Assembly: GCA_027487775.1 (NCBI GenBank)
Contig: JAIYCY010000009.1
Coordinates: 20,914-84,913, forward strand
Direction of reading: 5' to 3'
From: Planctomycetaceae bacterium
GTDB taxonomy: Bacteria > Planctomycetota > Phycisphaerae > Tepidisphaerales > Tepidisphaeraceae
DNA length: 64,000 nt
The notes under the pieces are model-generated. The model ran no database searches, was not told where the DNA came from, and saw only the letters and a list, made by a program, of their open reading frames with translations. The position numbers and the translations under genes were made by a program. Below, one piece after another: positions 45,102 through 53,928 of this stretch. Position 1 is the stretch's first letter; every line of letters starts with the position of its first letter.

Positions 45102-45266
45102 GTTTCTCCCTGCAAGAGTTAGAGGACGACGTGAACGAGACTTGATGGGTTGGATTGTGACGGATCGGACGCTGCTCCTATGCGGCTTTCGGCCGAAAGG
45201 TGAAACTTTTTGCAAGATCGACGAGGCCCGATCAGGGCCCCGTCGATCGATGGGAACGGATTCGAC

Positions 45267-48200
45267 TCAACGGCGACGACGCAGCATCACTCCGGATGCG
45301 CCAACGAGGAGGCCGAGGGTTGCGGGTTCAGGGACGGCGGCTGCGACGGCGAGATTCCAGTCGGCGAGGAAGTCGCTGCCTGCGATCTGCCCTAATGTCG
45401 ATGTCTGCTCCGCGCTGAGGGAGAGTCCATAGTTGCGAGCCAATGCGACGAGGTCAGCGAATTCGACATTGTTGTTGTAGTCAAAGTCGCCCCTGGGCCA
45501 GGTCGCTGTGCCGGTGATGCCGTAGTTGCGGGCAAGATTGACCAGATCGGCGAAGTTGACCGAGCCGTTGAGATCGGTGTCGCCCTCGAAGGTGAATCGC
45601 ATGAGGAAGCTGGTCGCATCGATCGAAAGACCCAGGAAGGTAGCGGGCGACCCGATTTCACTTGCCTCGGCGGACCCGATGGCGCGGCCGTTGTTGTTAG
45701 CCAGGCTGCTGCCGATGCCATTGACCCCGCTCCACGTTCCGGTTGATCGACCTGCCCCGAGCAGTCCTCGCAACGACGTCGCTGGAGAAGCACCGGTGTA
45801 GTCGATGATCAGGCCGTTGTTGGAGATATCGACTCGGCCGCTGGTGTTGATGGTGATCGTGTTCACCTTGCTTGTGCCGGCGGCGAGTCCGGGCGTCGCG
45901 CCGGGGGTCACGCGTGCGGTGGCGTTGTTGATCGCTTCGAGCGTGCCGACGCGGAAGTGGGTGTGGCCGAGGTTGGCGCTGTTGCTGGCACGGTAGGTGC
46001 CTGCGCCGCTGACCGGGCCCATGTCGCCAGAGGCGCTGTTCCATGAGCCGACGACGGAGTTGGCGTCGACGATGATCGGGCCGGTACCACCGAACGCGCC
46101 GCCGAAGTCGCCGGTGAAGCCGATAGATCCGCCGTTGGTAGCACGGATCGTACCGTTGTTGACAAAAAGCACGCCACCGCTGTTGTTGGGGTCGATGTAC
46201 ATCCCGAAGCTGCCGACGGTATTGGGAAGCGTTCCATTGTCGGACAGGATCGTGCCGTTGTTGATGACGCGGGCGTTGTTGAAGTAGACGACGCCGCGGA
46301 CCGTCGCGCCGCTGGCGATGGTGAGCGTGTTGGCGTTGGTGTCGATGCGGGCACCGTTGCCCGTGGTGTTGAAGCCGCCCAAAACCGTCGAGCCGCTGTT
46401 GAGCGTGACGTTGCTGGCGATGTTCAGTACCGGCGTGTTGCCGCCCGGGTTGTTCGAGCGCAGCTCCAGCGTTCCGGGGCCGCTCAGGGAGGTATTGAGG
46501 TTCAGAGTCGTCTGGCCAGAGGCTGCGGTGGTCTCGACGACGAAGGTCGAGCCGGAGCTGATCGTCGGGTTGACGAGCGTCGCGTTGAGCCCGGGGCGAA
46601 CCCGGATGACGCCGCCCGAGGTGTTCGTCCACGTACCGCCGGTGACGGCGACGTTGTTGACCAGTTCGGTGATCGAGCCCGCACCGGTCGACGAGTAGAC
46701 GCCCGACGGGCCGCTGACGAAGTCGCCGCCGAAGTCGCCGGTGAGTTGCATCAGTCCGCCCGCGCTGGATCGCATCGTGGCGTTGTTGACGAACAGGCCG
46801 GGAGATGTGTTGTTCGGGTCGATGTACATGCCGTTGACGCTGTTGGCGTCGATGGTGCCGTTGTTGATCACGCGGGCGTTGTTGAAGTTGACAACGCCCT
46901 GCACGGTGGATGCGCTGGAGACGGTGAGCGTGTTGCCGCCCGTATCGATGCGCGGGCCCGGGCTATTGCTGACGTTCGTATAGAGCCCGCGGAGCGTGCC
47001 CGAGCCGAGCGTGGTGGCGCCCGCGACGTTGAGCACCGCGGCCGCACCCGCTGCGTTGAGGTCGAGCGTTCCGTTGAGCGTGAAGTTGCCCGAGGTGAAG
47101 AGCGTCGTGGTGCTGGAGGTGTTGGTCGCCAGCACGGTGAACTGCGAGCCGGCGCTGACCGTTGCCGGCCCGACGAGGTTCGCAGTCGAGCCCGGCCTGA
47201 CGCGGACGACGCCCCCGCCGCTGGTGGAGATGGTTCCGCCGGTGACGGTGATGCCGTTCATCAGTTCGACGACGGAGTTCGTCCCGGTGGCGCTGATCGT
47301 TCCGTTGTTCAGCAGGTCGCCACCGGCGTCGCCGACGATCTGCATCAGGCCGCCGCCCGTGGCTTCCATGATGTTGTTGTTGACGAACAGGCTCGCGGCC
47401 TGATTGTTCGGATCGACGTACATGCCCGCGGCGTTGTTGGCGGTGATCGTGCCGTTGTTGATGACGCGGTTGTTGTTGAAGTAGACCACGCCGTCGATGG
47501 TCGCGCCGGCGGCGACCGTGAGCGTGTGGGCCGCCGAGTTGATCTGCGGGCCGGGGCTCGTGCCGGTGACGTTCACGTACGTTCCGCGAAGCAGCGTGCC
47601 GCTGGCGAGCGTGGTGGCGCCGTTGGTGGTCAGCAGCGGCACCGCACCGGCGGCGTCGAGCTGAATCGTTCCACCGGTCACCGTGCCGTTGACGTTGAGC
47701 GTCGTGTTGCTGGAAGCGGAGGTGGCGGGAACGGTGAACGTCGAGCCGCTTGCGATCGTGATCGGCCCGTTGAGGAACCCGGTGTTGCCCGGCCGAACGC
47801 GGAGGACGCCGCCGCCCGAGTTGCTCCAGGTTCCGCCGGTCACGGTCGCACTGTTGTAGAGTTCGGTGATCGAGCCGGCGCCGATGGCGCTGATGGTGCC
47901 ATTGTTAATCGTGTCGCCGCCGGCATCGCCCGCGATGCTCAGCCGCCCGCCTGCGCTTGAACGCATCGTGCCGTTGTTGACGAACAGGCCGGCCGCCTGG
48001 TTGTTGGGGTCGATGATGATGCCCGAGCCGGTCGTCGCGGCGCTTGCGACGTTGGCGTCGATCAGGCCGTTGTTGGTCACTCGCACGTTGTTGTAGTAAA
48101 GCACGCCGGACTGCGTCTGGTTCGCGCCGATCGTCAGCACGTTCGTGCCGGCGGTGCTGATGAGCGGGCCTGCGCCCGCGCCCGACCACTCGCCGACGAG

Positions 48201-49181
48201 CGATCCGGTGCCGCTGAGCGTGAGCGGGCCGATCGCGGTCAGGGTTGCTGCGTTGCCCGCGGTCGTCAGGCGGATCGAGCCGTTGTTGGCCATGTTGCCG
48301 CCGAGGTTGAGCGTCGCGGCGTTACCCACCCGCCACGTGCCGCTGAGCGACTGCGGGCTGGCGAACGCCGTCTGGTTGGCCTGCACCTGAATCTCGCCGC
48401 CGCCGGTGGTGGAGTAGTTGCCGCCAGTGACGGTCGCGCTGTTGACGAAGCGGACGATCGATCCCGCACCGTTGGCCTGGATCGTTCCGCCCGTGCTGTT
48501 GACGTCCCCGCCGAAGTCGCCGGTGAAGGTGAGCGTGCCGCCGCTGGTGGCGCGCATGGTTCCGAGGTTGACGAACAGGCCCGCGCCGGTGTTGTTCGGG
48601 TCGATGTAGATCTGCCCGCGCGAGTCGTTGCCGTCGATGATCCCGCCGACAGCATTGGTGAAGCGGATGTTTCGCAGTGTGCCCAGCCCGCGGATCGTTC
48701 CGTTGTTGGTGAGTGTGCCCGACGCCGGCCCTTGGATCACGCCAGCGTTGGGCGAACCGGTCTGGAAGTTGAAGTCGATCAGCCCGCTGATGGTTGCGGT
48801 CGGGTTGCTGAAGTTCAGGAACGCCTCGTTGGGATTCGTGTTGAACCGCAGAGTGCCATTCGCGATCAGGTTTCCGCCGACGTTAAGCGTGGCGGCGTTG
48901 TTGATCGTCAGCGAATCGCCGGCGTCGATGGTGAGGCTGGCGACGTTGCCTGTCGTGCTCGCTGCGAGATTGACGTTTACGGCGCTGGCGTTGTTGTTGA
49001 TCGTCGCACTCGTGCTGCTAATGGGGACACCTGCGGACCAGTTCGCGCCTGTTGCCCAATCGCCGTTGTTCGGACCGGTGTAGGTGGTTTGCGCGGCTGC
49101 GAGATGGCCGATGACGCCGATGACGGCGGTGGTCAGAAGAATCGAACGGTTGCGGATAGGGCTCGCGTGTGTGACCGACAT
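45267..49181 (-). CDS. Giant exported beta-helix PEP-CTERM protein C
   Basis: 1304 residues from ATG 49181, with ggagg 7 bp upstream. The signal sequence (NRSILLTTAVIGVIGHLAAAQ) is followed by QTTYTGPNNGDWATGANWSAGVP as in A and B. Long repeats of about 190-200 residues contain FVNNGTMRSSAGG, YIDPNN and GGVVRVRPGST words. The end has two calcium loops (GDTDLNGSVNFADLVNLARN, GDFDYNNNVEFADLVALARN), GSDFLADWNLAVA and PEP-CTERM (VPEPATLGLLVGASGVMLRRRR). It is the first of the three tandem paralogues and is divergent from an ECF sigma gene. A role in matrix or surface layers is inferred only. Confidence 0.88.
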   Translation of the reverse strand: MSVTHASPIRNRSILLTTAVIGVIGHLAAAQTTYTGPNNGDWATGANWSAGVPISSTSATINNNASAVNVNLAASTTGNVASLTIDAGDSLTINNAATLNVGGNLIANGTLRFNTNPNEAFLNFSNPTATISGLIDFNFQTGSPNAGVIQGPASGTLTNNGTIRGLGTLRNIRFTNAVGGIIDGNDSRGQIYIDPNNTGAGLFVNLGTMRATSGGTLTFTGDFGGDVNSTGGTIQANGAGSIVRFVNSATVTGGNYSTTGGGEIQVQANQTAFASPQSLSGTWRVGNAATLNLGGNMANNGSIRLTTAGNAATLTAIGPLTLSGTGSLVGEWSGAGAGPLISTAGTNVLTIGANQTQSGVLYYNNVRVTNNGLIDANVASAATTGSGIIIDPNNQAAGLFVNNGTMRSSAGGRLSIAGDAGGDTINNGTISAIGAGSITELYNSATVTGGTWSNSGGGVLRVRPGNTGFLNGPITIASGSTFTVPATSASSNTTLNVNGTVTGGTIQLDAAGAVPLLTTNGATTLASGTLLRGTYVNVTGTSPGPQINSAAHTLTVAAGATIDGVVYFNNNRVINNGTITANNAAGMYVDPNNQAASLFVNNNIMEATGGGLMQIVGDAGGDLLNNGTISATGTNSVVELMNGITVTGGTISTSGGGVVRVRPGSTANLVGPATVSAGSQFTVLATNTSSTTTLFTSGNFTLNGTLDLNAAGAAAVLNVAGATTLGSGTLRGLYTNVSNSPGPRIDTGGNTLTVSSASTVQGVVNFNNARVINNGTIDANSVNGMYIDPNNTSPGLFVNNATMRSSAGGLMQLTGDFGGDFVSGPSGVYSSTGAGSITELVNNVAVTGGTWTNTSGGVIRVRPGLNATLVNPTISSGSTFVVETTAASGQTTLNLNTSLSGPGTLELRSNNPGGNTPVLNIASNVTLNSGSTVLGGFNTTGNGARIDTNANTLTIASGATVRGVVYFNNARVINNGTILSDNGTLPNTVGSFGMYIDPNNSGGVLFVNNGTIRATNGGSIGFTGDFGGAFGGTGPIIVDANSVVGSWNSASGDMGPVSGAGTYRASNSANLGHTHFRVGTLEAINNATARVTPGATPGLAAGTSKVNTITINTSGRVDISNNGLIIDYTGASPATSLRGLLGAGRSTGTWSGVNGIGSSLANNNGRAIGSAEASEIGSPATFLGLSIDATSFLMRFTFEGDTDLNGSVNFADLVNLARNYGITGTATWPRGDFDYNNNVEFADLVALARNYGLSLSAEQTSTLGQIAGSDFLADWNLAVAAAVPEPATLGLLVGASGVMLRRRR

Positions 49182-49305
49182 GACATGCCTCCAAGATCGG
49201 TGAGATTCCCGAATTTGCCCAGACTCACAGCCCAATGCCCGCCAAGCATGGCGAATTCAGCATTTGGACTTGGCCCGGTCCGCCTATTTGTGCGAAACTG
49301 GCCGC

Positions 49306-49860
49306 GTGCCGGGGCCAGAACATTCCGGTTTTTCAGGAAGCCCCGCTTCAGGTGGGGATACAGACGCGCTATTCCCTCATGTTTACAGGCAGTTGCGTGA
49401 CCTCGCCCACGCCCGCATGAATCGCGAACCGGCGGGCCACACGCTACAGACGACGGCGCTGGTGCATGAGGTCTATCTGAGGTTGCAGAACGACCCGGAT
49501 GTGAAGTGGGACAACCCGAGGCACTTTTTCGCTGCCGCTGCGGAGGCGATGCGGCGGATTCTGGTCGAGCGTGCCCGTCGTGTGAACAGTTTGAAGCGCG
49601 GCGGGGACCGGGACCGGATCGAGCTGGACTTTGTCGATGTCGGTGAAGAGTCTGACCCGACGGCGATGATCGCCTTGGATGAAGCGTTGACGGAGCTTCG
49701 TTCGTTTGATCCGCGTTTGGCGGAGGTCGTGATGCTGCGCTACTTCAGCGGCTTGAGCGTGGAAGAGACCGCCGCCGCGATGGAGGCAAGCCCGCGCACG
49801 GTGAAGCGTGACTGGTCGGTTGCCCGCGCGTGGCTGAGTCAGAAGCTCGCACCAGCGTGA
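49306..49860 (+). CDS. ECF sigma factor of the TIGR02999-like type
   Basis: The product shows FPHVYRQLRDLAHARMNRE, HTLQTTALVHEVYLRLQ and a region-4 helix-turn-helix AEVVMLRYFSGLSVEETAAAMEASPRTVKRDWSVARAWLSQ, as in the ECF family (TIGR02999) frequent in planctomycetes and acidobacteria. The start is uncertain: GTG 49306 gives a normal length (184 residues); a TTG at 49264 would add 14 residues. Neither has a clear ribosome site. It is divergent from PEP-CTERM protein C, with 124 bp between starts, and overlaps the metallophosphoesterase gene tail to tail by about 22 bp. Such factors often act without a classical anti-sigma; none is adjacent. Confidence 0.85.
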   Translation: MPGPEHSGFSGSPASGGDTDALFPHVYRQLRDLAHARMNREPAGHTLQTTALVHEVYLRLQNDPDVKWDNPRHFFAAAAEAMRRILVERARRVNSLKRGGDRDRIELDFVDVGEESDPTAMIALDEALTELRSFDPRLAEVVMLRYFSGLSVEETAAAMEASPRTVKRDWSVARAWLSQKLAPA

Positions 49861-50786
49861 ATACGGATCGAAAGTCGCGTGTATTCGCTCGGGCAGAAGA
49901 GCCTGATGGGATAGGTCGACATGCCGAGTCCGCGGCTGATGGTGAGCGTCACGCCATCGGGGGTTGTCAGGCCTGTGGTGTATTGCTTGGGCAGCGAATC
50001 GTGGGTGATGATTGGGCGTCCGCCGGGCAAGCAGACTTGTCCGCCGTGCGTATGGCCTGCGAGGACAACGTGGGGCTTGAGTGTTGCCAGAGCATGGATG
50101 GCATCCGGATAATGCGAGAGGCCGATGCGAACGCCCTGCTCGCCTTGGCGCTCGTTTTGAAGAAGTTGTGTCTTGAGCGCGTGGAGATCCAGATCGCGTC
50201 TCGCAACGCCGGCCGCGCCGATGATCTCGAACGGCACGCCGTGGAACTTGCATCGATGAACTTCGTTGAGCAGCACGCGCGCGCCGTAGTCGATGAGGTG
50301 CGGTGCGAGTAGATCGCCGTCGTGATTGCCAAGGCACGCGACAACGGGCGCGATCATGCGAAGATGCTCGACATATCGCCGCAGGACCGGTAGCGCCGGG
50401 CGCGGATCAAACTTGTTGTCGATGAAATCGCCGGTGACCAAGATCAGGGACGGCCTCGTGCTGGCAAACCGGGCGAGCTGCCGGTCGTAGGCACTGGACC
50501 ATCCGGGCCTGAAATGAAAATCGGAGAGGTGGAGCAGTTCGAGGGGATCGTTCGTCGTGTTGAGCGAGTTGTTCGATGCGTGCAGGGGACTGCTCGGAGC
50601 GCTGCACGGAACGGCCGAATCATTGCCCGTGATGGAGGGTAACCGCCGCGGATTGGATGTCCACGAACAGGAGTCAATCAGCAGATCGACATGCCGTTCG
50701 ACGGGGTCGTGCGATTCGCCAATCTGGATCCAGCCTGACACGCCCCGGATGCTACACACGTCCGGCGGGAAAGACAGACGCAACAT
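49839..50786 (-). CDS. Calcineurin-like metallophosphoesterase (YaeI-type)
   Basis: About 315 residues. Metal-binding blocks are in order: LELLHLSDFHFRPG, LVTGDFIDN, VACLGNHDGDLLAPH, HYPDAIHAL and VLAGHTHGGQVCLPG. The GHTHGGQ and C-terminal YTTGL/ISRGLGMST match the YaeI group, members of which remove sugars or phosphate from lipid A precursors or act on nucleotides. The first 80 residues are not family-like. The ATG at 50786 is chosen because starts further upstream would overlap the cysT ribosome site. It is divergent from cysT, 49 bp away. Confidence 0.83.
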   Translation of the reverse strand: MLRLSFPPDVCSIRGVSGWIQIGESHDPVERHVDLLIDSCSWTSNPRRLPSITGNDSAVPCSAPSSPLHASNNSLNTTNDPLELLHLSDFHFRPGWSSAYDRQLARFASTRPSLILVTGDFIDNKFDPRPALPVLRRYVEHLRMIAPVVACLGNHDGDLLAPHLIDYGARVLLNEVHRCKFHGVPFEIIGAAGVARRDLDLHALKTQLLQNERQGEQGVRIGLSHYPDAIHALATLKPHVVLAGHTHGGQVCLPGGRPIITHDSLPKQYTTGLTTPDGVTLTISRGLGMSTYPIRLFCPSEYTRLSIRIHAGASF

Positions 50787-50835
50787 AACATCTAGTTCCC
50801 CATAGGGGTTCTTGCCTAAGAGGGAGGCCTGCCGT

Positions 50836-51702
50836 ATGATTCGGATCGGTTTACGGGAGCGTTGCGTGCGTGTCATCAATCGTCAACATTCTGTCCTGCC
50901 TGGATTTGGCATCAGTCTTGGCCTGACGCTGATGTATCTGGGCCTGGTCGTGTTGATTCCACTTTCTGCGTTGGTGGTGAAGGCTTTGGGGATGACATTT
51001 GAGGATTTTTGGCAGAAGGCGATCGCGGATCCGCGGGTGATGGCGTCGTATCGGGTGAGTTTGTCGGCGGCGCTGGTGGCGGGGCTCGTCAATAGTGTCT
51101 TTGGGTTCATTCTCGCATGGGTGCTCGTGCGTTATCAGTTTCCGGGCAAGCGTCTGCTCGATGCGATCGTCGACCTTCCATTCGCGCTACCGACCGCCGT
51201 TTCCGGGATCGCACTCGTGGGTCTGTATGCAAGTTCGGGATGGTTGGGCGGCTGGCTTGAAGGGCTTGGGCTTAAAGTTGCGTTTGCCTGGCCGGGTATT
51301 GTGATCGCGCTGACCATGATCGGACTGCCGTTCGTGGTCAGGACGATGCAGCCTGCGATCGAGCAGCTTGAATCAGAGAGCGAAGAAGCGGCCGCGATTC
51401 TCGGTGCGACGCGCGGGCAGACGTTTCGTCGTGTCATCCTTCCGATTCTCGTTCCGCCTCTTCTGACTGGCTTCGCGCTGGCCTTTGCGCGGGGCCTTGG
51501 TGAATTCGGATCGGTCTACTTCATCGCGGGCAATCTCCCCATGAAGACCGAGATCGCCCCGCTCATGATCCTGATCAAGCTTGAACAATACGACTACCAC
51601 GGCGCGGCGGCGATTGGACTGGTGATGCTTGTCGCGTCATTCGCATTGTTGCTTCTCATCAACCTTCTTCAAGCCTGGACGCGTCACCGCAGCTCAACCT
51701 GA
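50836..51702 (+). CDS. cysT: Sulfate/thiosulfate ABC transporter permease CysT
   Basis: Integral inner-membrane permease of 288 residues with about six spans. The CysT signature blocks are LILPLSALVVKA-like VLIPLSALVVKALGMT, DLPFALPTAVSGIALVGLYA, and the ATPase-coupling EAA loop EEAAAILGATRGQTFRRVILP. It begins ATG 50836 with agggagg 8 bp upstream. The next gene, cysW, starts 23 bp after its stop, and cysA overlaps cysW by 4 bp. The trio forms the CysTWA core of the sulfate uptake system. No periplasmic binding protein gene (sbp or cysP) is in the window. Confidence 0.93.
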   Translation: MIRIGLRERCVRVINRQHSVLPGFGISLGLTLMYLGLVVLIPLSALVVKALGMTFEDFWQKAIADPRVMASYRVSLSAALVAGLVNSVFGFILAWVLVRYQFPGKRLLDAIVDLPFALPTAVSGIALVGLYASSGWLGGWLEGLGLKVAFAWPGIVIALTMIGLPFVVRTMQPAIEQLESESEEAAAILGATRGQTFRRVILPILVPPLLTGFALAFARGLGEFGSVYFIAGNLPMKTEIAPLMILIKLEQYDYHGAAAIGLVMLVASFALLLLINLLQAWTRHRSST

Positions 51703-51725
51703 GACGTGCAAGATTTCGAAACACC

Positions 51726-52697
51726 ATGGCCGGCATCATCACACACACAACGGGCGTCTCAGGGCAACACGCACAACAGCGATCGCGTGTTGATCGTGAT
51801 CCTGTGTGGGTGCGATGGACCTTATCGTTCCTGGCGATCGGATTCGCGATCCTCTTTCTGGTATTGCCGCTCGTGGTGGTAGGTGTGTATGCGTTATCTG
51901 AAGGCCTCCGGGTATTTCTCTCTGCCTTGACAGATCCCGACGCACGGTCAGCAATCCGGCTCACGCTCATCACCGCTGCGATCGTCGTGCCGGCCAACAC
52001 GCTGTTTGGCTTGGTCGCTGCGTGGGCGATCGCGCGATTCCGATTTAGAGGTCGCAGCCTATTGATCACGCTGATCGATTTGCCGTTCGCGATTTCTCCG
52101 GTGATTGCGGGCTTGATGCTCGTTTTGGTCTTCGGATTGCGAGGATGGTTCGGGTCGACGCTTTCGGATTGGGGTGTACAGGTGATCTTTAGTACGCCTG
52201 GCATCGTGCTGGCGACGCTCTTTATCACGTTCCCGTTTGTCGCGCGAGAATTGATTCCGCTTCTGGAGAGTCAGGGAAGCGACCAGGAGGAGAGCGCACT
52301 GACGCTGGGAGCGAGCGGCTGGCAGATGTTCTTTCGCATCACGCTGCCGAACATTCGCTGGGGTCTCTTGTATGGAATGATTCTGTGCAATGCACGGGCG
52401 ATGGGCGAATTCGGAGCCGTCTCGATCGTAAGCGGACATATTCGCGGGCTCACGAACACCCTGCCGCTGCACGTCGAGGTGCTTTACAACGACTATCAGT
52501 TGGCCGCGGCTTTTGCTTGTGCGTCGTTGCTCGCTCTGCTGGCGCTATTCACGTTGTTCTTGAAGATCGCTGTCGAATGGAAACTATCGCGCGATGCTCG
52601 GCTAGCCGCACGTGACGCGATAATCGAGACCGGTTTGTTACCCGTCCGAGGCGACAGATCGCCTCGATCCACGTCACCCTCTACTCCCACAACATGA
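51726..52697 (+). CDS. cysW: Sulfate/thiosulfate ABC transporter permease CysW
   Basis: The second permease, 323 residues and about six spans. The EAA-like coupling motif is [25 protein letters not shown], preceded by [38 protein letters not shown] [26 protein letters not shown] is typical of CysW. An extra polar N-terminal stretch of about 25 residues ([18 protein letters not shown]) precedes the first span. Its stop overlaps the cysA start in ATGA (52694-52697), so translation is coupled. Confidence 0.93.
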   Translation: MAGIITHTTGVSGQHAQQRSRVDRDPVWVRWTLSFLAIGFAILFLVLPLVVVGVYALSEGLRVFLSALTDPDARSAIRLTLITAAIVVPANTLFGLVAAWAIARFRFRGRSLLITLIDLPFAISPVIAGLMLVLVFGLRGWFGSTLSDWGVQVIFSTPGIVLATLFITFPFVARELIPLLESQGSDQEESALTLGASGWQMFFRITLPNIRWGLLYGMILCNARAMGEFGAVSIVSGHIRGLTNTLPLHVEVLYNDYQLAAAFACASLLALLALFTLFLKIAVEWKLSRDARLAARDAIIETGLLPVRGDRSPRSTSPSTPTT

Positions 52698-53755
52698 GCA
52701 TCGAAGCACTCAACATCACCAAACGGTTCGGTCAATTTGTGGCACTCGATGACGTGTCGCTGCATGTTCGATCAGGCGAACTGCTTGCACTGCTCGGGCC
52801 TTCGGGGTCGGGAAAGACCACCCTGCTGCGCGTCATTGCGGGGCTGGAGCTGCCCGACGAAGGAGACGTTCGCTTCGACGGAGAAAGCGTGCGGGATCGT
52901 CATGTTCGCAAACGCGGAGTCGGATTCGTGTTTCAGCATTATGCGCTGTTCAGGCACATGACCGTGCTGGAGAACGTTGCATTCGGACTTCGCGTGAAGC
53001 CTCGACATGAAAGGCCCAGGCGCGCAGAGATACACGATCGCGTGGGCGAATTGCTCCGGCTTGTTCATCTCGACGGGCTGGCCGGTCGGTATCCGCATGA
53101 ATTGTCGGGGGGACAGAGACAGCGTGTGGCCCTTGCGCGGGCGCTTGCGGTCAGGCCGCGCGTTCTATTGCTCGACGAGCCGTTCGGTGCGCTGGATGCG
53201 AAGGTTCGGGCAGAGCTGCGCGATTGGCTGCGCCGATTGCATGAAGAGATTCAATTGACGAGTGTCTTTGTGACCCACGATCAGGATGAAGCGCTCGAGG
53301 TCGCCGATCGGGTGGTGGTGATGAATCGCGGGAAGATCGAGCAGATCGGTACTCCCGAGGAGGTCTTTCATTCGCCCGCAAGTGCGTTCGTCATGGACTT
53401 TCTGGGACAGTCGAATCGCTTTCATGGAAGAGTCCCGGGCAATTCGGCAAGGCAGGAGTCGATCAGCTACGTGCGACCACACGAGTTTGAACTATTGAAG
53501 CCAAGTCAGTCGACCCGTTCAATCGATGCCACGGGAAGCGGCGACCAACTCGAGTCGATGGGAGTAACTGGGGAAATTCGCAAGATCTATTCTGCTTCGG
53601 CGTTGGTTCGCATCGAATTGTCCGCCGCCGACGGGCGCTTGGTGCATGTCCAGATATCGCAGGAGGAGTTTCAGCGTCTTGCCCCAAGCGTCGGTCAGAC
53701 CTGGACAGCCCGGCCCCGACGGATACGCGTGTTTGCCGCCGATTATCAGATCTGA
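52694..53755 (+). CDS. cysA: Sulfate/thiosulfate import ATPase CysA
   Basis: ATP-binding subunit of 353 residues. Walker A is [19 protein letters not shown]-loop [15 protein letters not shown] signature [15 protein letters not shown], Walker [13 protein letters not shown] and H-loop [16 protein letters not shown]. The C-terminal third is the TOBE-type regulatory part, from about residue 235 ([16 protein letters not shown]). CysA powers import of sulfate through CysT/CysW. It ends the operon; ftsH begins 173 bp downstream with no clear terminator between. Confidence 0.95.
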   Translation: MSIEALNITKRFGQFVALDDVSLHVRSGELLALLGPSGSGKTTLLRVIAGLELPDEGDVRFDGESVRDRHVRKRGVGFVFQHYALFRHMTVLENVAFGLRVKPRHERPRRAEIHDRVGELLRLVHLDGLAGRYPHELSGGQRQRVALARALAVRPRVLLLDEPFGALDAKVRAELRDWLRRLHEEIQLTSVFVTHDQDEALEVADRVVVMNRGKIEQIGTPEEVFHSPASAFVMDFLGQSNRFHGRVPGNSARQESISYVRPHEFELLKPSQSTRSIDATGSGDQLESMGVTGEIRKIYSASALVRIELSAADGRLVHVQISQEEFQRLAPSVGQTWTARPRRIRVFAADYQI

Positions 53756-53928
53756 TGCCGGCATGGGCTGGGTCGATTCTCCAACGTCGGGATACAAATA
53801 GGTCGATGATTTCAATATCGTTGACACGTCCGATGGCTCGATTCGCAGAGAGTTCTGTCCTACACTTGCGGTGAGTCAGAACGAAGGTCAACGGACTTGA
53901 CTGGTGCAACCGATCGATCGGGAGATTC

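Noticed and set aside
46746..47960. Plus-strand frame of 404 codons opposite PEP-CTERM protein C
   Set aside because: The repetitive Val/Asp/Gly product mirrors the beta-helix repeats on the other strand; no start signal or family.
37845..49181. Possible CRISPR or satellite array in the 11-kb repetitive region
   Set aside because: The repeats are in frame, 560-600 bp long and protein-coding, with signal peptides and PEP-CTERM ends; there are no short direct repeats with unique spacers.
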